Shown here piece by piece: positions 50,805-60,789 of a stretch of 60,789 nucleotides of DNA. The translations under genes and the position numbers were made by a program. Origin of the DNA: Betaproteobacteria bacterium (GTDB lineage Bacteria; Pseudomonadota; Gammaproteobacteria; Burkholderiales; SG8-41); NCBI GenBank assembly GCA_016868035.1, contig VGID01000020.1, forward strand, positions 1 through 60,789. Reading direction: 5' to 3'. The number at the start of each line of letters is the position of its first letter. Within the stretch, counting starts at the first letter, position 1. The notes beneath the pieces are model-generated. The model ran no database searches and was not told where the DNA came from. It saw only the letters and a program-made list of their open reading frames with translations.

Positions 50805-52363
50805 CTGCTCGCCGCCAAGCGCGCGAGCAGCTTGGCGTGGACGCCGCCGAACCCGCCGTTGCTCATGACGAGCACGTGGTCGCCCGGGCGGGCCGCAGCA
50901 GCGACCGCCTCCACCAGTGCGTCGAGGTCATCGGTCACGACGACACCTTCACCGACGGAGCGGAGAACGCCGGCGGCATCCCACTTGAGCCCCGCGCTGT
51001 AACAAAAGATGCGGTCGGCGCCGGCGAGGCTCGCGGCAAGCCGCTCCTTCATCACCCCTGCCTTCATCGTGTTCGAGCGCGGCTCGAGCACGGCGAGTAT
51101 ACGTCCGCCGGCGGGCGGAGCAGGTTCCGTGCCCTCGGGCATGGATGCGACCCCGGAGGCGGACGAGGCGCCCGCTGCGGCAGCGTTGGCGTTCGGGGGA
51201 TCGGTTTGCGGGCGCCCGGACCGGTTGACCATCGCGCGCAGCCCGGCGAGCGTGTTTTCAATCGCGGTGGGGTGGTGCGCGAAATCGTCGTAGACGGTGA
51301 TCCGGTTCGCGACGCCCCGCACTTCCATGCGGCGCTTGACGCCGGCGAAGGATCCGAGCGCCGTAACCGCAGCCTGCGGCGCAACGCCCGCATGCCGCGC
51401 CGCCGCGATCGCGGCGAGCGCGTTCAGCCGATTGTGCACGCCGGCGAGCGACCAGGCGACGCGCCCTGCTTTCTTTCCCTGCCATAGCACGTCGAAGCCG
51501 CCTGCGGAGTCTTTCTCCGCGGCGCTCCACCCGTCGGGCACGCCGACGCGCTCGAGCGGCGTGTAGCAGCCGCGTGCGAGTACGCGCGCGAGCGCCTCAT
51601 CGGCGCCGTTCGCGACGATCAGGCCATTGAGAGGCAGCGTGCGCACGAAATGGTGGAATTGCGTCTCGATCGCCGCAAGATCCGGAAAGATATCGGCGTG
51701 GTCGAACTCGAGATTGTTGAGGATCGCGGTGCGCGCCGGGTAGTGCAGGAACTTGGAGCGCTTGTCGAAGAACGCGGTGTCGTACTCGTCAGCTTCGACC
51801 ACGAAGAATTCTGTGTCGCGTCCGGCTGCCGCGGCGCGCCCCGGGATTGAGGATTGGGGATTGAGGATTGAGCCTGGCTCTTTCCTTCCTCCCGGAAGCG
51901 TGCGAGAAAGGGGCGCGAGCCGGGCCGATACCCCGAAGTTGCTCGGTATCCCTCCGATGAGGAACCCGGGTGCGTGTCCCGCCTGCTCGAGGATCCAGGC
52001 GAGCATCGCTGCCACCGTCGTCTTTCCGTGGGTACCAGCGACCGCAATCACCCAGTTTCCGATAAGGATGTTTTCCCTCAACCATTGCGGACCGGAAATA
52101 TAAGGAAGTCCGCGATCAAGAATTGCCTCCATGAGCGGATTGCCTCGCGTGACCACGTTGCCGATCACGAAAACGTCCGGTTTGAGCGCAAGCTGACTCG
52201 CATCCCATCCTTCAACCAACTCGATGCCTTGGTCAGCGAGTTGATTGCTCATCGGCGGATAGACGTTCGCGTCGCACCCCGTCACCCGATGCCCGGACGC
52301 GCGCGCGAGCAGCGCGATGCCGCCCATGAAGGTGCCGCAGATGCCGAGGATGTGCAGGTGCAT
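50786..52363 (-). CDS. mpl: UDP-N-acetylmuramate:L-Ala-gamma-D-Glu-meso-Dap ligase (murein recycling)
   Basis: 525 residues from ATG at 52361-52363 (MHLHILGICGTFMGGIALLA). A Mur-ligase with the ATP loop AVAGTHGKTTVAAMLAWIL at about 105, FVVEADEYDTAFFDKRSKF at about 187 and VYDDFAHHPTAI at about 360, all diagnostic of Mpl. It rejoins recovered tripeptide to UDP-MurNAc. Two oddities: residues about 163-174 (GSILNPQSSIPG) come from an in-frame GATTGAG array, and a low-complexity Ala/Ser/Pro insert sits at about 376-406. The C-terminus VNSEQ is encoded by a TGTTCAC array. Confidence 0.95.
   Translation of the reverse strand: MHLHILGICGTFMGGIALLARASGHRVTGCDANVYPPMSNQLADQGIELVEGWDASQLALKPDVFVIGNVVTRGNPLMEAILDRGLPYISGPQWLRENILIGNWVIAVAGTHGKTTVAAMLAWILEQAGHAPGFLIGGIPSNFGVSARLAPLSRTLPGGRKEPGSILNPQSSIPGRAAAAGRDTEFFVVEADEYDTAFFDKRSKFLHYPARTAILNNLEFDHADIFPDLAAIETQFHHFVRTLPLNGLIVANGADEALARVLARGCYTPLERVGVPDGWSAAEKDSAGGFDVLWQGKKAGRVAWSLAGVHNRLNALAAIAAARHAGVAPQAAVTALGSFAGVKRRMEVRGVANRITVYDDFAHHPTAIENTLAGLRAMVNRSGRPQTDPPNANAAAAGASSASGVASMPEGTEPAPPAGGRILAVLEPRSNTMKAGVMKERLAASLAGADRIFCYSAGLKWDAAGVLRSVGEGVVVTDDLDALVEAVAAAARPGDHVLVMSNGGFGGVHAKLLARLAASSVNSEQ
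51843..51872. repeat. Heptamer array L20 (GATTGAG) inside mpl
   Basis: Four words GATTGAG, GATTGGG, GATTGAG, GATTGAG lie in frame inside mpl and encode NPQSSI-type sequence, after the conserved first domain. Confidence 0.88.
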
Positions 52364-52514
52364 ATGAATTGCCGCCGCGGGGCGGCGTCCGATCGCCGCT
52401 CGCCTTCGAGGCGCCGACAGGAATTGTAACGCTTTACGATCGCGGTCTGCGGACCCATAATTGCCGCAAAAAAAAGAGTGTGCGGCACGCGCGCCCGTCT
52501 CCGGAAAAAGGAAA

Positions 52515-54449
52515 ATGAGCCACGAACCGTTCGACGATGATGGTGTCGTCAATACGTCGCACGAACCCGCCATCGCCGATATCATCGAAGCGCGCTTGAG
52601 CCGCCGCGCCATACTGAAGGGCGTGGCAACCGCCGGTGCGTTCGGGTTGTTCGGCGGCACGGTTTCCGGCGCACGATCCGTCACCGCGGGCAAAGACTAC
52701 GCCGCGCTCGCTTTCAGCGAGATAGGCCGATTCTCCGACGACACTCACCACGTTGCGCCCGGCTACAACGTGCAGGTGCTCATCCGCTGGGGCGACCCGA
52801 TCCGCCGTGGGGGGCCGCAGTTCCGCCCGGGTGCGCAGACCGCGGAGGAACAGGAACAACAGTTCGGCATGAACAACGACTACATTGCCTACATGCCGCT
52901 GCCGCGGGGTTCCGGATCCTCGACACGCGGGCTGCTGTGCGCAAACCACGAATACACGATCCCGCGCTTGATGTGGCCACGGGCCTCCGGCTCGGGCGCG
53001 ACGATGACCCGGGAACGCGTCGAGATCGAAATGTCCGCGCATGGACTTTCGGTCCTCGAGATCGCCCGCACTGCCGGGGGCTGGAGGCTCGCGGGCGGCA
53101 GCCCGTACAACCGGCGCATCAGCGCGCGCGGCGCCGTGATGGGCGTCGCCGGCCCGGCGGCAGGGCATACACGCATGCGAACGAATGCGGACCCGTCGGG
53201 CGTCCGGATCATCGGCACCTTCAACAACTGCGCCGGCGGGGTGACACCCTGGGGCACGGTGCTCAGTGCCGAGGAGAATATCCAGTTCTACTTCTCGGGC
53301 AAGGGGGCGCCGGGGCCGGAGGAGGCGGCACGAAGGCGCTACGGCATCGCGGGACGCGGGTTCTACGAGGCTTGGGCCCGCCACTTCGAGCGTTTCGATC
53401 TAGGCAAGGAACCGAACGAACCGAACCGTTTCGGCTGGATCGTGGAGGTGGACCCGTACGATCCGAAGTCGGTGCCGGTGAAGCGTACCGCGCTCGGACG
53501 CTTCAAGCACGAGTGCGCGACGACCGCCTTGAGCCACGACGGGCGCGTCGCCGTCTATTCCGGCGACGACGAGCGCATGGAGTACGTCTACAAGTTCGTC
53601 ACGCGCGGGCGCTACGATCCGAAGAACCCCGACGCCAACCGAAATCTGCTCGACGAAGGCACGCTCTACGTCGCGAAGTTCCTCGAGCAGGGCAGGATGC
53701 GCTGGCGGCCGCTGGTGTTCGGCGAAGGTCCACTCACTGCCGCGAACGGATTCACGAGCCAGGCCGACGTGGTGATCGAGGCGCGGCGCGCGGCGGACCT
53801 GCTGGGCGCAACCCCGATGGACCGTCCCGAAGACGTGGAAGCGCATCCGGTGACGGGCCGCGTCTACGTGGTGATGACCAGCAACGCGCGGCGCAAGCCG
53901 GGCGAGGTGAACGTCGCCAACCCGCGCGCACCAAACCGCTACGGACACATCATCGAGATCGTTCCGCCGCTCGTGGGCGGCATCCCGGACCACACGGCGA
54001 CGGAATGCGACTGGGGCTTTTTCCTGCTCGGCGGCGACCCCGCCAATCCCGAGCACGGCGCCCGCTACCGGAACCCCGTCACCGCGAATGGCTGGCTGTG
54101 TGCTCCGGATAACGTCGCGTTCGATCCGCGCGGGCGCATCTGGATCGCGACGGATGGCCAGGATTACGTCGCCGGCTTTGCCGACAGCGTGTACGCCGCC
54201 GAAACGAGCGGACCGCGCCACGGAGCGACGCGCTGTTTTTTCGCCGCGCCGCGCGGAGCCGAGATCTGCGGTCCGGAATTCACTCCCGATGGAAAGACGC
54301 TGTTCCTCGCGATCCAGCACCCCGGCGACGAGAAAGGCTCGACCTACGACAAGCCCTCCACGCGCTGGCCGGACTTCAGGGAGGGGGTGCCGCCGCGGCC
54401 CTCGGTCGTGGCGATCACCAGGGCGGACGGCGGCGAGATCGGCAACTGA
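52515..54449 (+). CDS. PhoX-like (DUF839) protein with Tat signal
   Basis: 644 residues from ATG at 52515. The Tat signal SRRAILKGVATAGAFGLFGG is at about 29-48, so it is exported folded. The body is a PhoX/DUF839 beta propeller: NPWTFNNCAGG-type block as IGTFNNCAGGVTPWGTVLSAEEN at about 235-257, GRFKHECATTALSHDGRVAVYSGDD at about 330, and EICGPEFTPDGKTLFLAIQHPG near the end. PhoX is an Fe/Ca-dependent alkaline phosphatase induced by phosphate starvation; not all DUF839 proteins are shown to be phosphatases. It is divergent from mpl. No Pho box was recognised in the 150-base gap. Confidence 0.88.
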   Translation: MSHEPFDDDGVVNTSHEPAIADIIEARLSRRAILKGVATAGAFGLFGGTVSGARSVTAGKDYAALAFSEIGRFSDDTHHVAPGYNVQVLIRWGDPIRRGGPQFRPGAQTAEEQEQQFGMNNDYIAYMPLPRGSGSSTRGLLCANHEYTIPRLMWPRASGSGATMTRERVEIEMSAHGLSVLEIARTAGGWRLAGGSPYNRRISARGAVMGVAGPAAGHTRMRTNADPSGVRIIGTFNNCAGGVTPWGTVLSAEENIQFYFSGKGAPGPEEAARRRYGIAGRGFYEAWARHFERFDLGKEPNEPNRFGWIVEVDPYDPKSVPVKRTALGRFKHECATTALSHDGRVAVYSGDDERMEYVYKFVTRGRYDPKNPDANRNLLDEGTLYVAKFLEQGRMRWRPLVFGEGPLTAANGFTSQADVVIEARRAADLLGATPMDRPEDVEAHPVTGRVYVVMTSNARRKPGEVNVANPRAPNRYGHIIEIVPPLVGGIPDHTATECDWGFFLLGGDPANPEHGARYRNPVTANGWLCAPDNVAFDPRGRIWIATDGQDYVAGFADSVYAAETSGPRHGATRCFFAAPRGAEICGPEFTPDGKTLFLAIQHPGDEKGSTYDKPSTRWPDFREGVPPRPSVVAITRADGGEIGN

Positions 54450-54555
54450 AGCGAATTGCGCGTATCGCGCGGCGGCGGGATCTGCATCCCGATGCGACCG
54501 CAAAGACCGACTTCGGAGTAACTCTCGCAGCGCGAGAGATGGGAGACTTTCGTTT

Positions 54556-54602
54556 CCCTTTGCGTAATCCTTGCGCCTTTGCGCCTTCGCGGTTCTCGCA
54601 TT
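54556..54602. repeat. Degenerate TTGCGCC/TTTGCGCC array
   Basis: Words CTTTGCG, CCTTGCGC, CTTTGCGC, CTTCGCGG recur with period 7-8 in the 177-base gap between the PhoX-like and CPBP genes. A hairpin TCTCGCAGCGCGAGA lies just upstream (about 54524). Confidence 0.55.
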
Positions 54603-54626
54603 ACCGCGTGGCTTCCACGGTGTCCT

Positions 54627-55484
54627 TCATGCCGGTGGGGAGCCCGCGCTGCGCCGGAACACCCACCAGTGGAAGGCGAGCGCGCCGGAGACGAGCGCGC
54701 CGAGCGAGTACCACGGGTCGAGCGAGCGCGCCGTGAAGATGGACTCGGTCATGAGCGCCGAGCCCTCGTAGTTCGCCACCAGCGCGAGCAGCACGTTGTT
54801 GGCGGTGTGCACGCCGATCGCAAGCTCGAGGCGCCCGTCGCGCAGCGTGATCGTGGCGAGCAGCAGGCCGATCGCGAAGTAGTTCGCCGCCATCACCAGC
54901 ACACCATGGTCGTGCACCTCGGGGTTCATGAGGTGCGGCACGGTGAATACCAGGCTACCCGCGATCGCGATCAGCGCCGGGTGGCGCGTCAGCCGCCCGA
55001 GTCCCTGCATCAGGTAGCCGCGGAACACCATCTCCTCGGTCACGCACTGGATCGGAGTGAGCGCAAGCACGAGCACGAAAAACAGGAAAAAGCGCTCGGG
55101 GTTGAAGCTCAGGTAATAGCGCCCGGGGAAAAGCAGGTGCTCCGAGACCACGATCACCGCCGCGATCGCGGCCCATATGGCAGCGCCGTACGCGGCGCGG
55201 CCCCAGTCGAAGCGGGCGAACGGGGTGACCAGGCTCATGAGCGGACGCCCGTGTATCCATTTCACGGTCACACCCAGGCCCCCGAGCATCATAAAGATCG
55301 AGAGATTCACTCCGATGTAGTCGAACACCGGGTCGGTGAAGCCGGCGCGAGCGAGAATGAAGAACGGCAGCAGGCCCAGCACGAGCCAGGAACCCGCGAT
55401 GGTGAACGCGCCGAGCGCGTAGCGCCACCAGTGGTTCCGCCCCTGCAGCGCGAGGTCGAGATAGCGTTCGGTGCGCGGCGACAT
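54627..55484 (-). CDS. CPBP-family intramembrane metalloprotease (CAAX-like)
   Basis: 285 residues with about eight transmembrane segments. The Abi/CPBP motifs are present: EEMVFRGYLMQGL at about 155 (Glu-Glu-x-x-x-Arg) and FTVPHLMNPEVHDHG at about 186 with the metal-binding His, then a later N-x-x-x-D/N type block (VHTANNVLLALV). The substrate is unknown; eukaryotic relatives process prenylated proteins, and bacterial ones have varied roles including bacteriocin immunity. It is downstream of nothing obvious and divides the PhoX-like and metH genes. Confidence 0.88.
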   Translation of the reverse strand: MSPRTERYLDLALQGRNHWWRYALGAFTIAGSWLVLGLLPFFILARAGFTDPVFDYIGVNLSIFMMLGGLGVTVKWIHGRPLMSLVTPFARFDWGRAAYGAAIWAAIAAVIVVSEHLLFPGRYYLSFNPERFFLFFVLVLALTPIQCVTEEMVFRGYLMQGLGRLTRHPALIAIAGSLVFTVPHLMNPEVHDHGVLVMAANYFAIGLLLATITLRDGRLELAIGVHTANNVLLALVANYEGSALMTESIFTARSLDPWYSLGALVSGALAFHWWVFRRSAGSPPA

Positions 55485-55495
55485 TCGTCTAGAGG

Positions 55496-55565
55496 CGTGA
55501 GTGGTGAGTGGTGAGTGGTGAGTCGAACAGGCGCGCTGCCCGATTCACGAATCACGATTCACGAT

Positions 55566-55570
<5 letters not shown>
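55496..55570. repeat. Heptamer repeat element L21 (GTGAGTG arm, GATTCAC arm) at the metH end
   Basis: Left words GTGAGTG x3 and GTGAGTC (55497-55524) face GATTCAC, GAATCAC, GATTCAC, GATTCAC (about 55542-55569). Each arm is internally uniform yet the two arms differ in two word positions. The right arm contains the metH stop codon. Confidence 0.9.
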
Positions 55571-59264
<3,694 letters not shown>

Positions 59265-59360
59265 GGTCGCTCAAGCGCGACGCGCGAAAAACCATGATGC
59301 AAAAAGTGGTGATTCTACCGCCAAACCCGCGACAACTGGCGGTCTGCGGCCGGTTGCGCC

Positions 59361-59366
59361 TATAAT
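59361..59366 (+). promoter_or_regulatory. -10 box (TATAAT) before the rhodanese gene
   Basis: A perfect TATAAT lies 34 bases before the ATG at 59400. No clear -35 is seen. Confidence 0.45.
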
Positions 59367-59399
59367 TCCGCTCCCCGTTTCCGAGCGCAGGAACCGGCA

Positions 59400-59786
59400 A
59401 TGAACCATCTGAAACCGACGGAAGCGTACGAGTTCCTGAAGAAGAATCCGAACGCGATCTTCATCGACTGCCGCAGCGAAATGGAGTTTCTGTTCGTGGG
59501 CCATCCGGTCGGCGCGATCCTCGTGCCGTGGAACGATGGCCCCAACTGGGAGATCAACCCGAACTTCGTCGCGCAGGTGAAGAAGGCGGCGAGCGTGGAC
59601 CGCCCGATCGTGCTCATCTGCCGCAGCGGCAACCGCACGCTCGATGCCGGGCGCGCGCTCGAGGAATCCGGCTTCACGCAGGTCTACAACGTGCTCCACG
59701 GCTTCGAGGGCGACCTCGACGCGACCCACCGGCGCAACGTCACGAACGGCTGGCGCTTCGACGGCCTGCCGTGGGAACAATGCTGA
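59400..59786 (+). CDS. Rhodanese-like sulfurtransferase
   Basis: 128 residues, a single cytoplasmic rhodanese domain. The active-site loop is CRSGNR with the cysteine at about residue 80 (IVLICRSGNRTLDAGRAL), and the fold start is FIDCRSEMEFLFVGHPVGAI. The substrate is unknown. It is divergent from metH and converges on the VIT-type gene. This family is common in Betaproteobacteria as a stand-alone gene. Confidence 0.9.
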   Translation: MNHLKPTEAYEFLKKNPNAIFIDCRSEMEFLFVGHPVGAILVPWNDGPNWEINPNFVAQVKKAASVDRPIVLICRSGNRTLDAGRALEESGFTQVYNVLHGFEGDLDATHRRNVTNGWRFDGLPWEQC

Positions 59787-59811
59787 GCGCCGCGCGCCTA
59801 GCATTGTCCCG

Positions 59812-59910
59812 TTCATGGTTCAAGGTTCCGGGTTCAAGGTTCCGACTTCCACGTCCGGCGTTCGTGCTTGAATGTTCAACTTTAAACGTTGAACCTTGAA
59901 CTTTGAACTC
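59812..59910. repeat. Heptamer repeat element L22 (GGTTCAA arm, TTGAACN arm)
   Basis: Left words GTTCATG, GTTCAAG, GTTCCGG, GTTCAAG (59811-59845) face TTGAATG, TTCAACT, TTGAACC, TTGAACT (59868-59909). It fills the gap between two converging genes. Confidence 0.88.
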
Positions 59911-59930
59911 GGGCCGCCGCGTCCGGCCCG

Positions 59931-60789
59931 TTACGCCAGCGTCACCCCGAGCAGCGTCCCGATCAGATAAGTGAACCCTCCCGCCGCGGCGCCGATCCCG
60001 AGCATCCGCATGCCGCTGTAGACGGCGCCGCGGCCGGTGAAGAGCGAGAGCATCGCCCCTACCGAGAACAGCGCGACCCCCGTCAGCGCGATCGCCGTGA
60101 CGAGGCTCGCGGGCCCTGCGGCGAACACGAACGGCGCGAGCGGTATCGCCGCGCCCGCCGCGAAGGAAAAGAAGGAAAATAGCGCCGCGCCCCACGGCGA
60201 GCCGAGCTCCTCCGGATTGAGCCCCAGCTCCTCGCGCGCGAGCGTGGCGAGCGCCTTCTCGGGATCGGCAGTGAGATTCTTCGCCATGCGCACCGCCTCC
60301 TCGCGCGGATGCCCGCGCGCCGCGTAGATCAGCGCGAGCTCCTCCGCCTCCTCTTCCGGATAATGCTGGAGCTCCTCGCGCTCGAGGCCGATCTGGTACT
60401 CGTACATCTCGCGCTGCGAGCGCACCGACACGTACTCACCGGCGGCCATCGAGAACGCGCCGGCGATGAGGCCCGCCGTCCCGGAGAGCAGGATGATCTG
60501 GTGGTCTGCGGTCGCGCCCGCGACCCCCAGGATGAGGCTCGCGTTGGAGATCAGCCCGTCGTTCACGCCGAAAACGGCGGCGCGCAGGTTGCCTCCGCTC
60601 TCCACGCCCCGGTGGCGCCGCCCGATCTCTTCGACCGTGCGCGGCAGCGCGTGCCCGTGCGCTGCGGCAACGTAGAGCGACATGCCGCGCACCTTCATCG
60701 CCGCCAGCACGCCGCGCAGGGGCCGCACGCCCAGGCGCCGGACCAGCCGCGCGACGATGCGCGCGCGCAAGTCCGGCTCGTAGCGCTCC
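59931..60789 (-). CDS. VIT1/CCC1-family iron/manganese transporter, 5' end cut by the window
   Basis: The frame stays open to the right edge, and the first residues seen (RYEPDLRARIVARLVRRLGVRP) look like the end of a ferritin-like N-terminal domain, so the start lies outside. The membrane part is a VIT domain: NLRAAVFGVNDGLISNASLILGVAGA at about 75 of the visible part, then a charged cytosolic loop (GLEREELQHYPEEEAEELAL) and further helices, about five in all. Family members move iron or manganese; ferritin-like fusions (MbfA type) export iron. Substrate not proven here. A TTG at 60768 in frame is not a likely start. Confidence 0.85.
   Translation of the reverse strand, partial: ERYEPDLRARIVARLVRRLGVRPLRGVLAAMKVRGMSLYVAAAHGHALPRTVEEIGRRHRGVESGGNLRAAVFGVNDGLISNASLILGVAGATADHQIILLSGTAGLIAGAFSMAAGEYVSVRSQREMYEYQIGLEREELQHYPEEEAEELALIYAARGHPREEAVRMAKNLTADPEKALATLAREELGLNPEELGSPWGAALFSFFSFAAGAAIPLAPFVFAAGPASLVTAIALTGVALFSVGAMLSLFTGRGAVYSGMRMLGIGAAAGGFTYLIGTLLGVTLA

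Noticed and set aside
59265-59399. Cobalamin riboswitch before metH
   Set aside because: The leader is only about 135 bases to the divergent gene, and no B12-box-like sequence (GCCACTG) was seen.

Overview
The window is about 61 kb of GC-rich chromosome from a betaproteobacterium (Burkholderiales/Nitrosomonadales-like). The main evidence is gene order. Runs that I recognise as betaproteobacterial neighbourhoods include rhodanese-grxC-secB, argB-pyrimidine nucleotidase-slmA, dat-ybeD-lipB-lipA, polA/DUF2782/thrB, leuS-lptE-holA-proA and RNB-tonB-aroE-mtgA. Nearly everything is housekeeping. I see no rRNA, tRNA, CRISPR array or prophage.

Layout. 1-4130 (minus strand): edge of a possible transposase, an SH3 protein, secB, grxC, a membrane rhodanese, a PglL-type O-oligosaccharyltransferase and an ArsR regulator. 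4215-9337 (plus): gpmI, envC, ctpA and a MoeB/ThiF enzyme. 9411-12626 (minus): a small unknown protein, slmA, a HAD nucleotidase, argB and hsp20 behind a near-perfect sigma-32 promoter. 12786-16536: an ECF sigma factor with its zinc anti-sigma partner, a PCuAC copper chaperone, a PBP5-type carboxypeptidase, a D-amino acid aminotransferase and ybeD. 16587-16860 is a structured terminal-inverted-repeat element, followed by the tiny ribosomal protein bTHX. 17039-31379 carries an exported unknown, lipB, lipA, DUF4197, polA, a LOG-type gene, DUF2782, thrB, a BPSS1780-type membrane protein, uvrD and leuS. 31387-38005 carries lptE, holA, proA, a lipoyl-domain dihydrolipoyl dehydrogenase and an unrecognised 544-residue protein. 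38046-42257 (minus) carries an exported-looking methyltransferase and a three-gene sugar-catabolism-like cluster. 42540-60789 carries mtgA, aroE, tonB, an RNB exoribonuclease, a kelch protein, a YqiA-type esterase, an amidase, mpl, a PhoX-like protein, a CPBP protease, metH, a rhodanese and a VIT-type transporter cut by the window edge.

The outstanding feature is not a gene. More than twenty loci carry short arrays of degenerate 7-base words (for example TTGAACC, GTGAACG, GATTGAG, TTCTGCC, GTCACGA, GTGAGTG; a few are period 8, 9 or 14). Many are arranged as two inverted arms around a short spacer. They sit between genes in every orientation, form the immediate leader of aroE and create the stop codons of aroE, metH and mpl. 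They fill the polA/LOG divergent promoter region and lie in frame inside uvrD (twice), mpl and polA. They also supply the start and signal peptide of lptE. Because three 7-mers make 21 bases, they are read as 7-residue periodic peptides when in frame. They resemble in style the heptameric STRR repeats known from cyanobacteria. How they spread and what they do is unknown to me.

Secondary points of interest are two tandem attC-like hairpin pairs with no integrase in view, the inverted-repeat element at 16587-16860, an ArsR protein with the cysteine spacing of persulfide sensors next to a rhodanese, and a methyltransferase with a twin-arginine-like signal. All calls come from reading the sequence; no database search was possible.
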